Positions 1-11,245 are shown, numbered from the stretch's first letter. The stretch is DNA of 64,000 nucleotides from Zasmidium citrigriseum (GCA_002786025.1 NHNW01000015.1:372001-436000), one strand, 5' to 3'. The notes: generated from the sequence alone by a model not told the origin. Numbers and translations: made by a program.

Positions 1-146
1 AATCGGCTCGGTTGGCAGACGCGCGATTGTGCTCATGTGCGTGGTTGGATTAAGGCCGCTGCTGAGTTGGGGCTACTCCGAATCCGAAGTGGCAAATAGG
101 AGCATTGTTTGCCTTTCGACACGGCAATGTGTATCACTCGGCGCTT

Positions 147-560
147 GTCTACAGCAGCATGAAGATCGGTGTGGATTCTCCGGATGCGTGGAGGTCGGAC
201 CTCTTTCACTGGACCGGGATGGCGGGAAATGGAGTACGTCCAATTACGATGGGCTACGACGCCGGATCAAACCTAGGCCGCAAAGGACTATCGAAGCTGG
301 CGGATGCCACTCTGACACTAGAAGGCGGGAACAGCTTTGACGATTTGGTGGTAATCTGGCGCGGCTGTCACGACAAGAACCGCGACGGCCGCGTACCGGC
401 AGTAACGCATTCGACGAGGCCTTTCCGAAACCCGGCAGAGTCTGGCAGGATGGACCCAGTAGTGCACTTCACTGGAATTCTGTATGCCCGGGCCCAAGCG
501 TTGAAGAAATAAGAATCGCCAGCAGTCTGACTAACGCCTAAGGAAGTCATGGAAGCCATG
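147..560 (+). repeat. tandem repeat unit 1 (diverged)
   Basis: Starts at 'gtctacagcagcatgaag' and runs to the 'gaagccatga' just before unit 2. Its protein frame is open to a TAA at about 510. After that a 3-4 base insertion breaks a stretch that otherwise would read LTPKEVMEAM, matching LTPEEILQAM of unit 2. Period about 418 bp. Confidence 0.7.
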
Positions 561-564
561 ATAC

Positions 565-960
565 GTCTACAGTAGTATGAAGATCAGTGTGGATCCATCA
601 GGTCCGAGGAGGTCCGATGTGTTTCGCTGGAGCTGGATCACCACGATGAAAGTGGACCCGAGCGCAATGGGCGACGAGAAAGGATCGCCGAAACTGGCCG
701 ACGTCACCCTGATGTTGGAGACGGCGACACATTCAATCATCTCGTCTTGACATGGCGCGACCGCTATAGTCAGAGCCGAGACACAGGCCTGCCCGCAGGC
801 ATGCACTCAGTCAGACACTTCCGCGATCAGACCAAGTTCGGCTGGATGGATCCAGTTACCCAGTTCATCGGTATACGTTGCGTGCGCGGCTAGGGCTTCA
901 AGCAGGGACGCTCGTTGGCAGTATGTCTGACACCTGAGGAAATTCTACAGGCTATGAGCT
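565..960 (+). repeat. tandem repeat unit 2 (diverged, frameshifted)
   Basis: Starts at 'gtctacagtagtatgaag' and aligns with unit 1 along its length. Shared protein words include VYSSMKI, RSD(L/V)F, K(L)ADxTLxLE, and MDPV. The frame of the first half ends in a stop near 748. Losing register by one base around 715-730 restores similarity (GDTFNHLVLTWR against NSFDDLVVIWR), so this copy carries a frameshift, and a TAG near 892 besides. Confidence 0.65.
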
Positions 961-1288
961 GCCGAGGAGACAAGACATTGCAGTTTCGCAGCCCGCAAGA
1001 TCCACTGTTTTCGGAAGTTCAACAGACACGACCTAATGTACCGTTGGATGAAGACTCTGACATTTGGTACCTATCCGCTGAAGCACCGGCTGCGTACAGG
1101 AGCAGCATAATCAGAAGTCTGGATCGAGTTTGGCGACTCGTAGGAAGTCCGGACGTCAAAACTGCACGTTTGCTGCACCAGAACATCGCAATCGATGAGC
1201 AAAGCTCTGTGCCCGACTCGAAAGCGGACAAGATTCCAGAGGCCAGCCAGGTTGTCCAGAGGCGAGAGAGAGACCATTGACAAGGAAA

Positions 1289-3522
1289 ATGGCTATGGCG
1301 AAAGACAATGCGACGCAGACCTCCAAGGAGGACGTCGATACACCAGTATCGCGGCATCCCACTGGCCGAGCGACGAACAGTGCTTCACTCGGCATCGACA
1401 ATGACGACGGTGAGACATTTGATATGGACATTGTGCTCTCGGCTCCACCGGCGGAAGTGCTTGACTACCTCTTCAGCAGCGAACCAATCGACTTCATCGA
1501 GGACAAGGCCTGGGCTCAACTCCGTAATGCGATAGTTGATGGCGAGATGGAATCAGGACTGGCAAAGGACACAGCAGTCTGTCACGCCCAGTCGAAGATT
1601 CGAGCACTCCGTTCTTTCGATATCCCCGAAAGCAGCAGCAACCAGACTGAACATCTCGGACAGGACATTGACGATATCTTGGGCTCATTCAAGGGATTGG
1701 GCAAGACTTCAGGAGCTGGAAACGGGTGGATGAATGCAGAGTCTGATCCGAACAAGAGGGTCGAAGATGGCGATGGCGATGAGGATCTGACAGACGTGGC
1801 ACAGATACCTCAGCTACAACGGGCGGCCGAGCAGATTTACGCCGATGACAACATGAATACTCCGATCGACCACAAGCTGCAACGCAAGATCGCCAATGAC
1901 CAGAACCATGTCCTCCACCTTGAAGGTTTGGATATTGCGACTTTTATGGCAACCTTCAATGAAGCCCGCGCGCCAGTACCTAAAGACGGTGAAGAACCAG
2001 AGCCCACTGGATTGCAGACATGCCATCAGTTTGCACCTCCAGAGCACAGCTATTCGCGAAACGAGCCGAGCTGTAAGACATTCAGTCGTCCGCTCTCTGA
2101 CACGTGTAAGAAAGCAACCTCGCATTGCGCAGCGAAGTTCTTCGATGGTCATTCACATGGAGCCAAGAAACAACCCGCCAAAAGCACCGACAGCGGAACC
2201 AAGAACCGAGTCTCCAACCCGTTTGGCAACGACGCGGGCCGAGAGCCATGGGGGGACGACTACGTGCACATGGAACCATTCCAGGTATTCCAGGCATTGA
2301 GAGCGCATGTGCCTCAATACGCACTAATCCAGAGACGCAATATACCAGATGGACTCGTCGAGCTTTTGCTGCCCGGCCCTGAATGACGACGACACGGAAG
2401 TCAACGACTGAATCCATGGCCAAAAAATCGTTGCACCTGACGGCACTAAGATTCCTAGCTTCTCGAAGAAGGGAATGGCAATGGTCAACGTGCTGTCCAA
2501 ACCCTTTTCGGCTTTGTTTGCATTCGGACGCCCTATCATATGCCTGACGGAAGACTGCAATGACTTCTTCTGGACCTTCGTGTATGATGCACACAGGGAT
2601 CACAAGTACAAGAAGCACCCCGAGGCAGATTGGCTTACAGAACTTGCCGACAAGGACCGCATCCACCAAGAACTGCAGAGCAACGATCTGAGGCTTCCAC
2701 CTCCAATGCCAGATGACGTCCTTGACGGCGAAACTCCAGTACAGAAGCCACTACTGGACGAATACCGTTGCTACTTCCCAAATTGTGCGTACCGTGTAGG
2801 ATTCAAGAAATACATGAAACCCCGTCTTACCGAGAAGCATAACATGGTCGATTTCAACCTGGATCTCGACAACAAAAAAAAAGAAGTTTCGGTACAACCG
2901 CAACGACACATACATCGGAAGACAGCCTGCAGGAACGAATGGACAGAGAAATAGATGGGAAGGCGCAACATCGATGCCGACAGCTGCACCGACCGCCTCG
3001 GCCTCAATCGCATCTCCTCCACAAGCTGGCGTCAAAGATCACGGCAAGAGAAAGCGGACGGCACCCACACAGAGATCTCAGACGGCTTGAACAGGTGATG
3101 CCGAGGACAATATCCTAGCCCCGAACGAAGAAGACGAGTCTCTGGAGAGCGAGGAGCCTTCTAAGCGGAGATCCACAAGACGGCGAGTTCAGCGCACCAA
3201 GCTGGTATGGAACTACGAAGAGGATCTGGACGACCCGGTCAGCGTCGAAGAGTACGAACAATCACCAGAAGGTCCAGGCGATGAAGATGGCAGCGAGGAA
3301 ATCGAGGATTCAATGAAGCTCGAAGAACCGAAGGCCGTCAAGCAGATGAAGTGGTACAGATACCTCCCCTGCATCTTTGCCAATGACCGTGACTACAAAC
3401 CAATGGTCTCCGGACAGGTGAAGGCGCATCTCAATTTTCTTCGTGGGCATTTGAGTATCGATTTCAGCACCGCCTTTTCATGTGAGGCGCGACAATCGCC
3501 TTCATCATGCCTTTTTGGCTGA
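1289..3522 (+). pseudogene. decayed zinc-finger-like hypothetical gene
   Basis: I do not recognise the family. An open frame of about 365 codons runs from ATG 1289 to a TGA at 2384. Coding-like sequence continues in another frame (about 2412-2954) after a further TGA at 2409, and in a third frame from about 2881 to 3522, interrupted by a TGA at 3088. The switch between the last two frames falls at an A9 run (2874-2882), a typical slippage site. The middle part has a C2H2-like segment, C-x4-C then R and H, with the first zinc-binding His apparently replaced by Arg. The third part is acidic with a basic patch (SKRRSTRRR). Splicing of conventional introns does not repair these breaks, so I read it as a pseudogene. 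It directly follows the DUF3435-like relic. Confidence 0.45.
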
Positions 3523-3813
3523 TCTCCAGACTCTCTTTCTCCTCGACATTCGTATGCACTCGAGCCATGAGCATTCAACACGGTTGCTTGGATGGCGCTG
3601 CAAATGTCGAGATAGCACTCAGCAAGGAAGCTAGAGGCCAGGCTCAAATAGTTCAGGAGAGCACAGTAAAGTGTCATTCTGACTATGTCGTGCAGATGCG
3701 CGCCACGAGACGGGCAGATACCCGGTGGCTTGGACAGACATGGGATTGAACTTGACTACGAGAAGCAACGGGTTTTAAACCAGAAGACTCCGCGGAGGGT
3801 CCCAGCTCGACTC

Positions 3814-5062
3814 TTATCCTACGCACTGGGAGTAGTACTCGTTCTGATACTCGCACGGCTTGCCACCCGGACATGCTGTTGGACCCGTCCATCCGTCGCC
3901 ACCACACTGTCCCCACAGAGTTTGTGTTGCACCCGCCGGCACTGTTGTCGTCGAGTCGGGATTGTTCCCTGCTGGAGCGGTGGTCAAGCATTGAGAGTAG
4001 TATGGATTCTGCGACGAGCACGTGTTGCCAGGTGGACAGGCCGTTGGACCAAAATATCCACTGCCTCCGCATTGTCCATATAACGTCTGTGTGGAGCTTG
4101 ATGGAGGAGGTGTCGTCATTGAGCTCTGGGAAGAAGTTGACGAAGTGGAAGTCGTGAGAGTAGTCGGCGAACCTCCATTTCCACTTCCGCCAGACCAGAC
4201 CGCAGGCCCTGGAATCTGATAGCTGGCCATGGACTGGTAGATGTTCAAAGAGATGCCTGGATCATCTGCTTTGTACAGCGCTGTGCCCTTTCGACAATCC
4301 GCACCTGAAGAACATGGATTCAGAGTCCCGGGACTGGAGATCTGGAAGTTGATGCATTGAGGATAGTTCTGGGCGCCATCTTTCTGTTCCGCGGCGTGGA
4401 GTGCGATGATCTCGTGGCGGAGGACGTAGTTTCCAGGTGCAATGCTGCTAGGGATCGTGATGGTCCAGGAATTGGCTTGCGCTGGAAAGGGATGTCAGCA
4501 AAATTTCAGCCTCGAGATCTGGGACACTCACCGATCAACTGATCATCTGCCCACGTCCCCGGCGGATTCCTCCCGTCATGCAACCCATCGTGGTCAATCT
4601 TGAAGAAATTCAGCTCGGCCACATCCGCCTGCTCACAAGCTCCTATGCACTTGGCTAGATAATCCAGCACAGGACCATGATGCGTATCCGGCCACGTGTT
4701 CCACTGCAGCGTGATCTGCGAACCCGCGGTCACTGGAATGGACGTCTTGCCTGGGGATGCAAGTTTATGGCAGGTGATATTGTTGCTCTGGAAAGCAGAG
4801 GGGGAGACGTAACCGTTGTCTTGATTGTAGGCATACCAGCCCGCGGTGATTTGGACTTGTTCTGGAGACTGATAATACCAGTTCTGTCGGCGGACGTCAG
4901 TGTGTGTTCAAAGCAAAACATATGGTTTCTTGGGGTGCTTACTGGATTGGATCCCGGATATGATTTGCCGTTGACGATGATGCTGGAGATGTAGCCGTGG
5001 GCTCGGACTGTGGGAATGGTTGACAGGGCCACGAGAGCGGTACTAATTAGGAGAAATGCCAT
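3814..5062 (-). CDS. AA9 lytic polysaccharide monooxygenase with two CBM1 modules
   Basis: Secreted copper enzyme that oxidatively cleaves cellulose chains. Exons 5062-4943, 4883-4532 and 4481-3814 join to 379 residues. A signal peptide ([14 protein letters not shown]...) ends in VRA, exposing mature His22 (HGYISSI), the first copper-brace ligand. The second His is in [10 protein letters not shown], and the Gln and axial Tyr are in AQNYPQC. A Ser/Thr linker follows the catalytic domain, then two CBM1 cellulose-binding modules ([15 protein letters not shown] and [15 protein letters not shown]), each closing in YYSQC. The start at 5062 gives the signal peptide. A longer upstream reading would destroy it and pass the TATA-like site. 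It faces the GH5 gene across 1.65 kb, suggesting shared cellulose-responsive control. All copper ligands are present, so the enzyme should be active. Confidence 0.93.
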
Positions 5063-5124
5063 ATTGCTGTCTTTTGCAAACGGCTTTTTGGTCGATGGCG
5101 AATTTGAAGGGGCTTTCGAGCTAA

Positions 5125-5130
5125 TATATA
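5125..5130 (-). promoter_or_regulatory. TATA-like element of the AA9 gene
   Basis: TATATA within 'catatatatta' read on the minus strand, about 63 bp upstream of the AA9 ATG (5062). Position and sequence suit a strongly inducible promoter. Confidence 0.5.
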
Positions 5131-6641
5131 TGCTCCTCGAGGACTTCTGCAGCTCGCTCCTGGCGAAGAATAAACGAGACCATCCACTACGCATTCAAGC
5201 CAACGCTCACGCCGCCGGGTCAGGCTATTACAACCGAAACCATCTTGGTTGATCGGAACACAGCAGGTTCATTTCCGACAAAATCCATCTAGGAGGCTAC
5301 GCAAACCGCGTGCACGAGGCATTTCTCGCTATCTCGACGAGCCCCTGAGAAGTCAGACCTTTCCAATTGGACAAGACGAAGCGAGAACAAATGCAGCAGC
5401 GGTGTTCACAAGCGACTGACTGCAGCATACCGTCTGGCATTGCTTAAGGATGACGCTCTGTGCGCTTGGCTCCCTATGAGGCTTGCACAGGAATATCACC
5501 TCGTCTTAGGCATCCTGCAGTAGCCAGGTACTTTCCGAGGAGAACCCAGTGCCGCGAAAACTGGATGATCTACTATGCTGCGGCCGAGCCTCAGGATTAC
5601 ATCTGGTCGTCAACTATTGCCGGATCGGATATCGCGGCCTGTCACTTGGGGCTCAGGGAAACATTTCAGCTGCAAGAACTCTTCCTGGGTTGCGAGATCA
5701 CGACAAAAATGCCATCAGCGGCTTGGAAAGTTTTGGCAACCCTGAGGCCTTAAGCATCCCACGTACAGGCCCTACGCTCGTGAAAATGGACCGTGCGTTG
5801 AAGGACGTCAATTCTCTCCAAAGAGCTACTGTTCTTGGATAGTCCGCCATCTTCTACGAATTACCCCTTCGAGCTTTCTTATGCATGCAAGATCCTCAGA
5901 CGAACATACAGGAACCCCGTGCCACGACCTAAGCCCCTTGATTGGTCGCAAAATTGGACATGCCACGCATTTCACGACCGCTAAAAGAGTTCTTTGCGCA
6001 ATACGCCGCCTACACAGCGCCACTGCCAGCTGCAAAGACGCCTCGGTGACATTGTGGCGCTTAATGGCAGGAGACACAATGCCGTGGGGCTCTGCAGAAT
6101 GCTGCGACTACTACGCGAGAGGTTGCAGCTGACTGCAGGTCTGAAAAGTCTACTCTCACATTTGGATGAATGAACGGCTTAGCTTTGGCGCCACGTGCAT
6201 TCGATATGCAGCTACTGCGACGAACTTTCGCCTATCCTCCTAACAAAAGGATACTTTCGGCGAGCAAGCGACCATTGGGAAATCGCTGCAATCGCTCATC
6301 ATTTGCAAGGACGGATTAGATTGCGAGGGATTCGGATCTTGTTAAGTTCAAGCCGCTGTCCTTGGACTTTGGAATGTGCAGGAACTGCTGCACTGCAACA
6401 TTGCCTACTCTCCAATGTCGCTTTTCTCATAGCCACGCCAGCGAGAAGTACAATGGCATGGCGATCATTACCACTTGTGAAGAACAGACGAGAGACTTCG
6501 AAGAGACCACCCCGATTGGGCAGGAGAAAGAGCATGCGAACGCAAGCATTACAGCGAGCGTCTCATACTTCAACGCCAACATCATCAACGATGACGATCT
6601 TCTGTCGGCCTGAAGGAACGGAGTGAAGGCAATGTTGAAGT

Positions 6642-6650
6642 TATAAAAGG
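6642..6650 (+). promoter_or_regulatory. TATA box of the GH5 gene
   Basis: TATAAAAGG, 66 bp before the GH5 ATG (6716). A close match to the consensus at a spacing normal for filamentous fungi with a short 5' leader. Confidence 0.65.
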
Positions 6651-6715
6651 CCAAAGTCGACCACCTAACATACTGGACTCCAAGTAACATTACTTGAGAG
6701 CATCAACACAGCACC

Positions 6716-8450
6716 ATGCACTCTTCTACTATCTTCGCCGCAGCAACTCTGCTGAGCTTCGCTCTGGCCGCCCCTAAAGCGGGCCTCTCAAAGAGAGCCT
6801 CCAAGCTCCAATGGGTCGGCGTCAACGAAGCCTGCGCTGAGTTCGCTCCAGACAAGAGGCCAGGAACTTACAATGTCGACTATCGATTCCCCGATCCAGC
6901 CTCCATTCAGAACTTCACTGGTCAGGGCTTCAACATCATCCGGGTTCCCACTCTCATGGAGAGAATGACGCCAAGTGGTTTGTCGGGAGCACTGGATTCT
7001 GCATATCTTGGTCACTTGATGGATACGGTCAACACCATCACGAATGCTGGAGCATATGCCATCATTGACGCTCATAACTATGGGCGCTTCAATGATGCGG
7101 TCATTACCTCGACGAGTGACTTCCAGAGTTGGTGGAGCAAGGTTGCTGGACAGTTCAAGGAAAATAGCAAGGTCATTTTCGATACTAACAACGAGTAAGC
7201 ATTTTCCGCGTCTCAAACACATTTGTGATCTGATCATCGTTCCAGATACTACGGCATGGCCGGGTCTCTTGTCGCTTCTTTGAACCAGGCTGCTATCAAT
7301 GGTATCCGCAATGCTGGAGCAACGTCTCAGTACATCTTTGTCGAAGGCAACCAATACACTGGAGCATGGTACATCCCCCGAATCAAGTTCATGACGAACG
7401 TCAGCTAATATCAATTCAGGACTTGGACCAACGGCACTGGCACCGACGGCAAAACCAACGCCGACACAATGGGTAGCCTCACAGATCCTTCCAACAAGAT
7501 TGTCTACGAAATGCATCAGTACCTTGACCAGGATGCTGCTGGCAAAGAACCACCCAGCTGTGTCAGCAGCACCATTGGCAGTCAACGTCTTGTTTCTGCT
7601 ACCAACTGGCTCCGCTCCAACGGCAAGAAAGGCGTCATCGGAGAATTTGCCGGCGGGCTTGATAATACCTGCAAAGCAGCTGTGTCCGACATGCTGTCTT
7701 ACATGCAGTCGAATACGGACGTCTGGATGGGTGCTATCTGGTGGTCTGCCGTATGTTCAAACGCTTCTCGGATAAGAACAGGGGCTGAGCTGACTTTCGC
7801 TCCAGGGACCCTGGTGGGGTGACAGATGGTACAGCGTTGAGCCATCCAATGGCCCTTCGTACAGCTATTACGTCCCGATTTTGAGGTCTGCTCTCGGTGG
7901 CAGCGTCGCGCCTCCGCCACCAGTCACGAGCACAACTACTACTACACCTCCGCCTGTAACAACGACCACTACGAATCCATCTGGTCCAACACAAACTCCA
8001 TACGGGCAATGTGGCGGCAGTGGATGGTAAGTCATCAATCAAATCCGACGGACTTCAGACTGATGCATCCATTCAGGACCGGTCCAACTTCGTGCCCGAA
8101 CGGCGATACCTGTCAGTATCAAAACGAATACTACAGCCAATGCCTTCCCGGAACTGGCGGCTCTGGCCCAACGACTACAACTTCGACTGCACCAGCTGGT
8201 CCCACTCAGACTCAGTATGGTCAATGTGCTGGAATCGGTTGGGCTGGGCCAACTCAATGCCCACCTGGCGAAACGTGCCAGTACGTGATCTTTCACCCCC
8301 AAATCTGCCAACGTCTACTAATGCTCCTCTCTCCATCAGGTATCAGAACGACTGTAAGTACATTGATGTCCGACTTGGCCTCTCGCCTGAGCTCTTTCAA
8401 ACGTTGGCTACGTTGCTGACTGTCTTCCAGATTACTCGCAGTGCCTGTAA
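6716..8450 (+). CDS. GH5 endo-beta-1,4-glucanase with two CBM1 modules
   Basis: Secreted cellulase that cuts internal cellulose bonds. Seven exons: 6716-7194, 7246-7368, 7420-7750, 7806-8026, 8077-8280, 8340-8353 and 8431-8450, giving 463 residues. A signal peptide ([19 protein letters not shown]) and a KR site precede a GH5 barrel ([13 protein letters not shown]). The acid/base is Glu160 in NNE, its codon split by intron 1, and the nucleophile is Glu276 in VIGEFAGG. The barrel ends with GAIWWSAGPWWGDR. A Pro/Thr linker leads to two CBM1 modules, [15 protein letters not shown] and [15 protein letters not shown]. Exon 6 is only 14 nt and exon 7 only 20 nt, together encoding the end of the second CBM1 (YQNDYYSQCL). 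Subfamily GH5_5 is likely, though the usual residues after the acid/base Glu are replaced by YY. Confidence 0.92.
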
Positions 8451-8638
8451 ATGGACTCTGCTCTTTAACCAGCCAGATCCCTGACGGCTTTTGCCGTACG
8501 AATTCTTGGGAACAACGATCAAACCGAAGACGAATTCGCACGCTTCTTGTACAATATCCTACACTTTCGTTTGCAGTACACAGCAAGTCTATACAAGATG
8601 AAAGCCCCACGCAATTCACACTGTCATGTACCGTTCAA

Positions 8639-9522
8639 TCACACAACATCTCCACCACTGATCCAAGCACTCGCCACAAGCCTATAATTTAACCAGTCAC
8701 TTTGCTCATCGAAAGGCTTCCCCTTTATGCTTTTCAAGAAGCAATTCCCTGCATTCGCCTCAACGACACTAGTCAGATTGGCATTATACGTCACAGCCCA
8801 ACATAACTTCGAAGCGTTGCTCGGATCGGAATTCCAGATCGCACACTGCTCCATGCAGTCTTCGAATGTGTAGGCTAGTACAGCGAGACGATCAGTCAGA
8901 GCAACTGGGTGGCGAGCTGTGTTGTTCCAGGCTTCGATGTAGTCGGTGTAACATTGCTCGGTGAAGGTCGTCGGGTTCCAGTGGGTGGTGTAGTTTGTGC
9001 CTTGCGGACTGGGAATTTTGCAGCGGAGGTTTGCTATCGCGCCATCTGCGCTGTTGGTCGGAGGAGGTTTGTTGATTATCGATGTTGTTGACGAGTGGAT
9101 GGCTGACGTTTTAGTCCAGGTGAAAGGAGTCGTGGTTGCATTGGTGAACAACGTTGGGTTGCTGTTTTAAGATCAGCACCGAGGCATCCTAAAAGCACGC
9201 TTCCCATTGCACACCTTGCTTGAAAGGCTCCAGCATCACTGTCGTTACCACGATTGCTAAAGTATACAACAAGGCCCGCAGAGATCCCGCTCACAAGGAT
9301 CAGAACGGCAGCGATGAGAAGCATCCAGCATTTGATCGAAGACGTCTGCGGAGGATGCAGAACCTGCAAGCCTCCAGTCTCGATGACTTGGGGAGCCTCA
9401 TTGTCAGTACCAGGGTATCGAAGGATGAGCCCCTGCGAGGGCGCAACTTGAGGAGCCTGCTCCTCGCGAGGTGGTAACACAGTGAACTTCGAGGTGATTT
9501 CATCCATCGTCAAGCATCTCAT
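8639..9522 (-). CDS. apple/PAN-like single-pass membrane protein
   Basis: Exons 9522-9215 and 9161-8639 join to 276 residues. The first 60 residues are hydrophilic and Pro/Gln-rich. One transmembrane helix follows (SIKCWMLLIAAVLILVSG...), then a Thr-rich stretch with N-glycosylation sequons and a domain with six spaced cysteines (LRCKIP, EQCYTDY, EDCMEQCAIW, KLCWAV, GNCFLK). The order, with a hydrophobic 'VLAYTFEDCMEQC' core, resembles the apple/PAN domains common in dothideomycete type II membrane proteins. The topology inferred is cytosolic amino end and external cysteine domain. The ligand is unknown. ATG 9507 is an alternative start five codons downstream. It is convergent with the GH5 gene, 188 bp apart, with no evident functional link. 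Confidence 0.72.
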
Positions 9523-10411
9523 CGAAACTCTTCAATGAACGCTGATCACAAGAGAAGCAACAAAGAGTGTCTAAAAAGGCAATGATCAACTTCTGAAGAT
9601 CCAGCATACCTGCCAGGAATATAGTAAGTCGTGTCAATGGCATGTAGGACAACCATCGCGCTTACTCCGTGTGTGGGATGTGACGCAACATCTCAGCTCC
9701 GATGAGGAAACACTCTTCGCTCGCATTCAACCCTCGGTATGAAGCGACCATCGACCGCAAGGGCAATCAATACGTTTCATTCATCCAGCCTGATACTTGA
9801 CAGCTTCAAACCCGCTCGCAGTGTGCGCGCCGCGTAAGGCTGGTCTGTCGTGTGACAAGTGTCACTCGCACATCGCCGCCGTAACTTCAGGTACGACTGC
9901 GACCGGAAGATCTACCAAACTCTGAGTAAGGTGCCAAGTGAAGTTGTATCGGCTTTCAGCGACGAGCAACGGTACATGAGAACACTGTAAATTGTCTGAC
10001 TTCCGTGTAAACGAGTCTCAGGAGCTCAATTGCCGTTAGATGCCGTGGTATCCTCATCTTATGATTGGACATAATTCTTCTTGGCTCTTGCCAAATCTGG
10101 AAGTGGCGATCGTCGGAGGCAGGGATGAAGTGAATGAATTCTCGCCGTGCGTAAATTTCGGCACGGCTGCGAAGCTCTGGGAAACGACGTTCGACTTCAC
10201 TTCGCAACTTTTCCTTCCTCTTGACTTCGACATGACAATCACTTCGGAAGTCGCGATTCTAAGCTGGAACCTGCAATACTTTCAAGCACCATGAAACAGG
10301 GAAGCGACCCTGAAGTGCGCTGCATATCGACACGGCCGCCATCTTGAAGAACGGAACAAACACAACTTTCAACTCGACCACCATCAAAACACCCAAGAGC
10401 CACAAACAACC
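9523..10411. other. intergenic, divergent promoters
   Basis: Lies between the apple/PAN-like gene (-) and bmt2 (+). No convincing exon, RNA gene or repeat seen. Short open frames here lack codon structure. Confidence 0.5.
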
Positions 10412-11245
10412 ATGGGCACCACAAAACAGAAACCTGCCTCCCTAAAGTCCGGCCGCCCACCCACAGCCCAAAAGACGCCCGCAACACTCTCCTCAAAAAC
10501 AACCCAAAAAACAATAGTAACCTACCACAACCTCCAAAAGTCCCTCGCAAAAGCCACCTCTCCCACCGAAATCGCGCACCTGGAATCCCAACTCGCCTCC
10601 CTCGGCGGTCTAAAAGCCTACCAAGCCGCCAGCATCCTAGGCCAATCCAGCACCCGGGGCGGCGACTCCTCCGCGCAACTCCTAAAATGGCTCCCTGCAT
10701 CACTTCCAAAGATGCGGATGCTGGAAGTCGGCGCTCTAAGCACACAGAACGAATGCTCGAAATCCGGACGGTTCGATCCGATTGTGCGGATAGATTTGCA
10801 TTCGCAGGAAAAAGGCATCCTGCAACAAGATTTCATGCAGCGACCTCTCCCCACCTCCGACTGTGAAAAATTCGATATAATCTCGTTGAGCTTGGTCCTA
10901 AACTTCGTCCCCGACGCAACAAGTCGAGGAGAAATGCTACGGCGGACGACGGAATTCCTCCTTCAAAACCAAAAAGACGAAGAGTGGTCTGCTCTCCTCT
11001 TTCTGGTTCTCCCGGCGCCGTGTGTGGCCAATTCAAGGTATTTTAATGATGAGAGATTGACGCTGATCATGGCGAGTCTGGGATATGTGATGGTGCAGAG
11101 GAAGCAGACCAGTAAATTGGTGTATTACCTTTGGCAGTTGAGAGATCGGCCGGCGGAGAGGAGGGAGCAGAGGTTCGGGAAGGTGAAGGTGAGGGATGGG
11201 GCGGCGATGAATAATTTCCATATTGTGTTGGAGCCGGAGCAATGA
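10412..11245 (+). CDS. bmt2: 25S rRNA adenine-N1 methyltransferase Bmt2
   Basis: Intronless, 277 residues. Bmt2 is the nucleolar SAM-dependent enzyme that makes m1A in large-subunit rRNA. Supporting blocks are YQAASILGQS followed by RGGDSS, the SAM-binding strand MLEVGAL, the acidic strand end in VRIDLHS, the DFMQRPLP motif, and FDIISLSLVLNFVPD as motif IV. The amino end (residues 1-45) is basic and Ser/Thr/Pro-rich, fitting nucleolar targeting. Length is normal for the family. The ATG sits in a good context (caaccATGG). It is convergent with nap1. Confidence 0.9.
   Translation: MGTTKQKPASLKSGRPPTAQKTPATLSSKTTQKTIVTYHNLQKSLAKATSPTEIAHLESQLASLGGLKAYQAASILGQSSTRGGDSSAQLLKWLPASLPKMRMLEVGALSTQNECSKSGRFDPIVRIDLHSQEKGILQQDFMQRPLPTSDCEKFDIISLSLVLNFVPDATSRGEMLRRTTEFLLQNQKDEEWSALLFLVLPAPCVANSRYFNDERLTLIMASLGYVMVQRKQTSKLVYYLWQLRDRPAERREQRFGKVKVRDGAAMNNFHIVLEPEQ

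Larger units (their letters stand above)
147..1280 (+). pseudogene. DUF3435-like (Captain/FLUG-type recombinase family) relic
   Basis: No intact gene here, but the broken reading frames read like the core of fungal DUF3435 proteins. Around 130-510 a segment 'ALVYSSMKIGVD' is followed by a basic stretch and then 'MDPVVHF', a layout like the family's 'ALCYrDi...CPVtH' blocks. At about 930-1060 'LTPEEILQAM' is followed by 'PLFSEVQQT', like the family's block after its PVTH motif. There is no clear start codon, frames shift several times, and the carboxy-terminal R-R-G region is not visible. A tandem duplication lies inside (147-560 and 565-960). The family assignment is from memory of the motif pattern, not from a search, so it is tentative. 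DUF3435 proteins include the captains of Starship elements and many degenerate copies. Confidence 0.35.
5063..6715. promoter_or_regulatory. shared promoter region of the AA9 and GH5 genes
   Basis: A 1.65 kb interval between two divergent cellulolytic genes. I see no coding exon in it. TATA-like elements sit about 60-75 bp from each start codon. I did not find a GGCTAA (XlnR) site by eye. Several CCAAT/ATTGG words are present (about 5938, 6270, 6411 and 6512). Confidence 0.55.

Noticed and set aside
10239..10745. 168-codon minus-strand frame
   Set aside because: Antisense of bmt2 with Gly/Arg/Leu-rich shadow composition; no domain.
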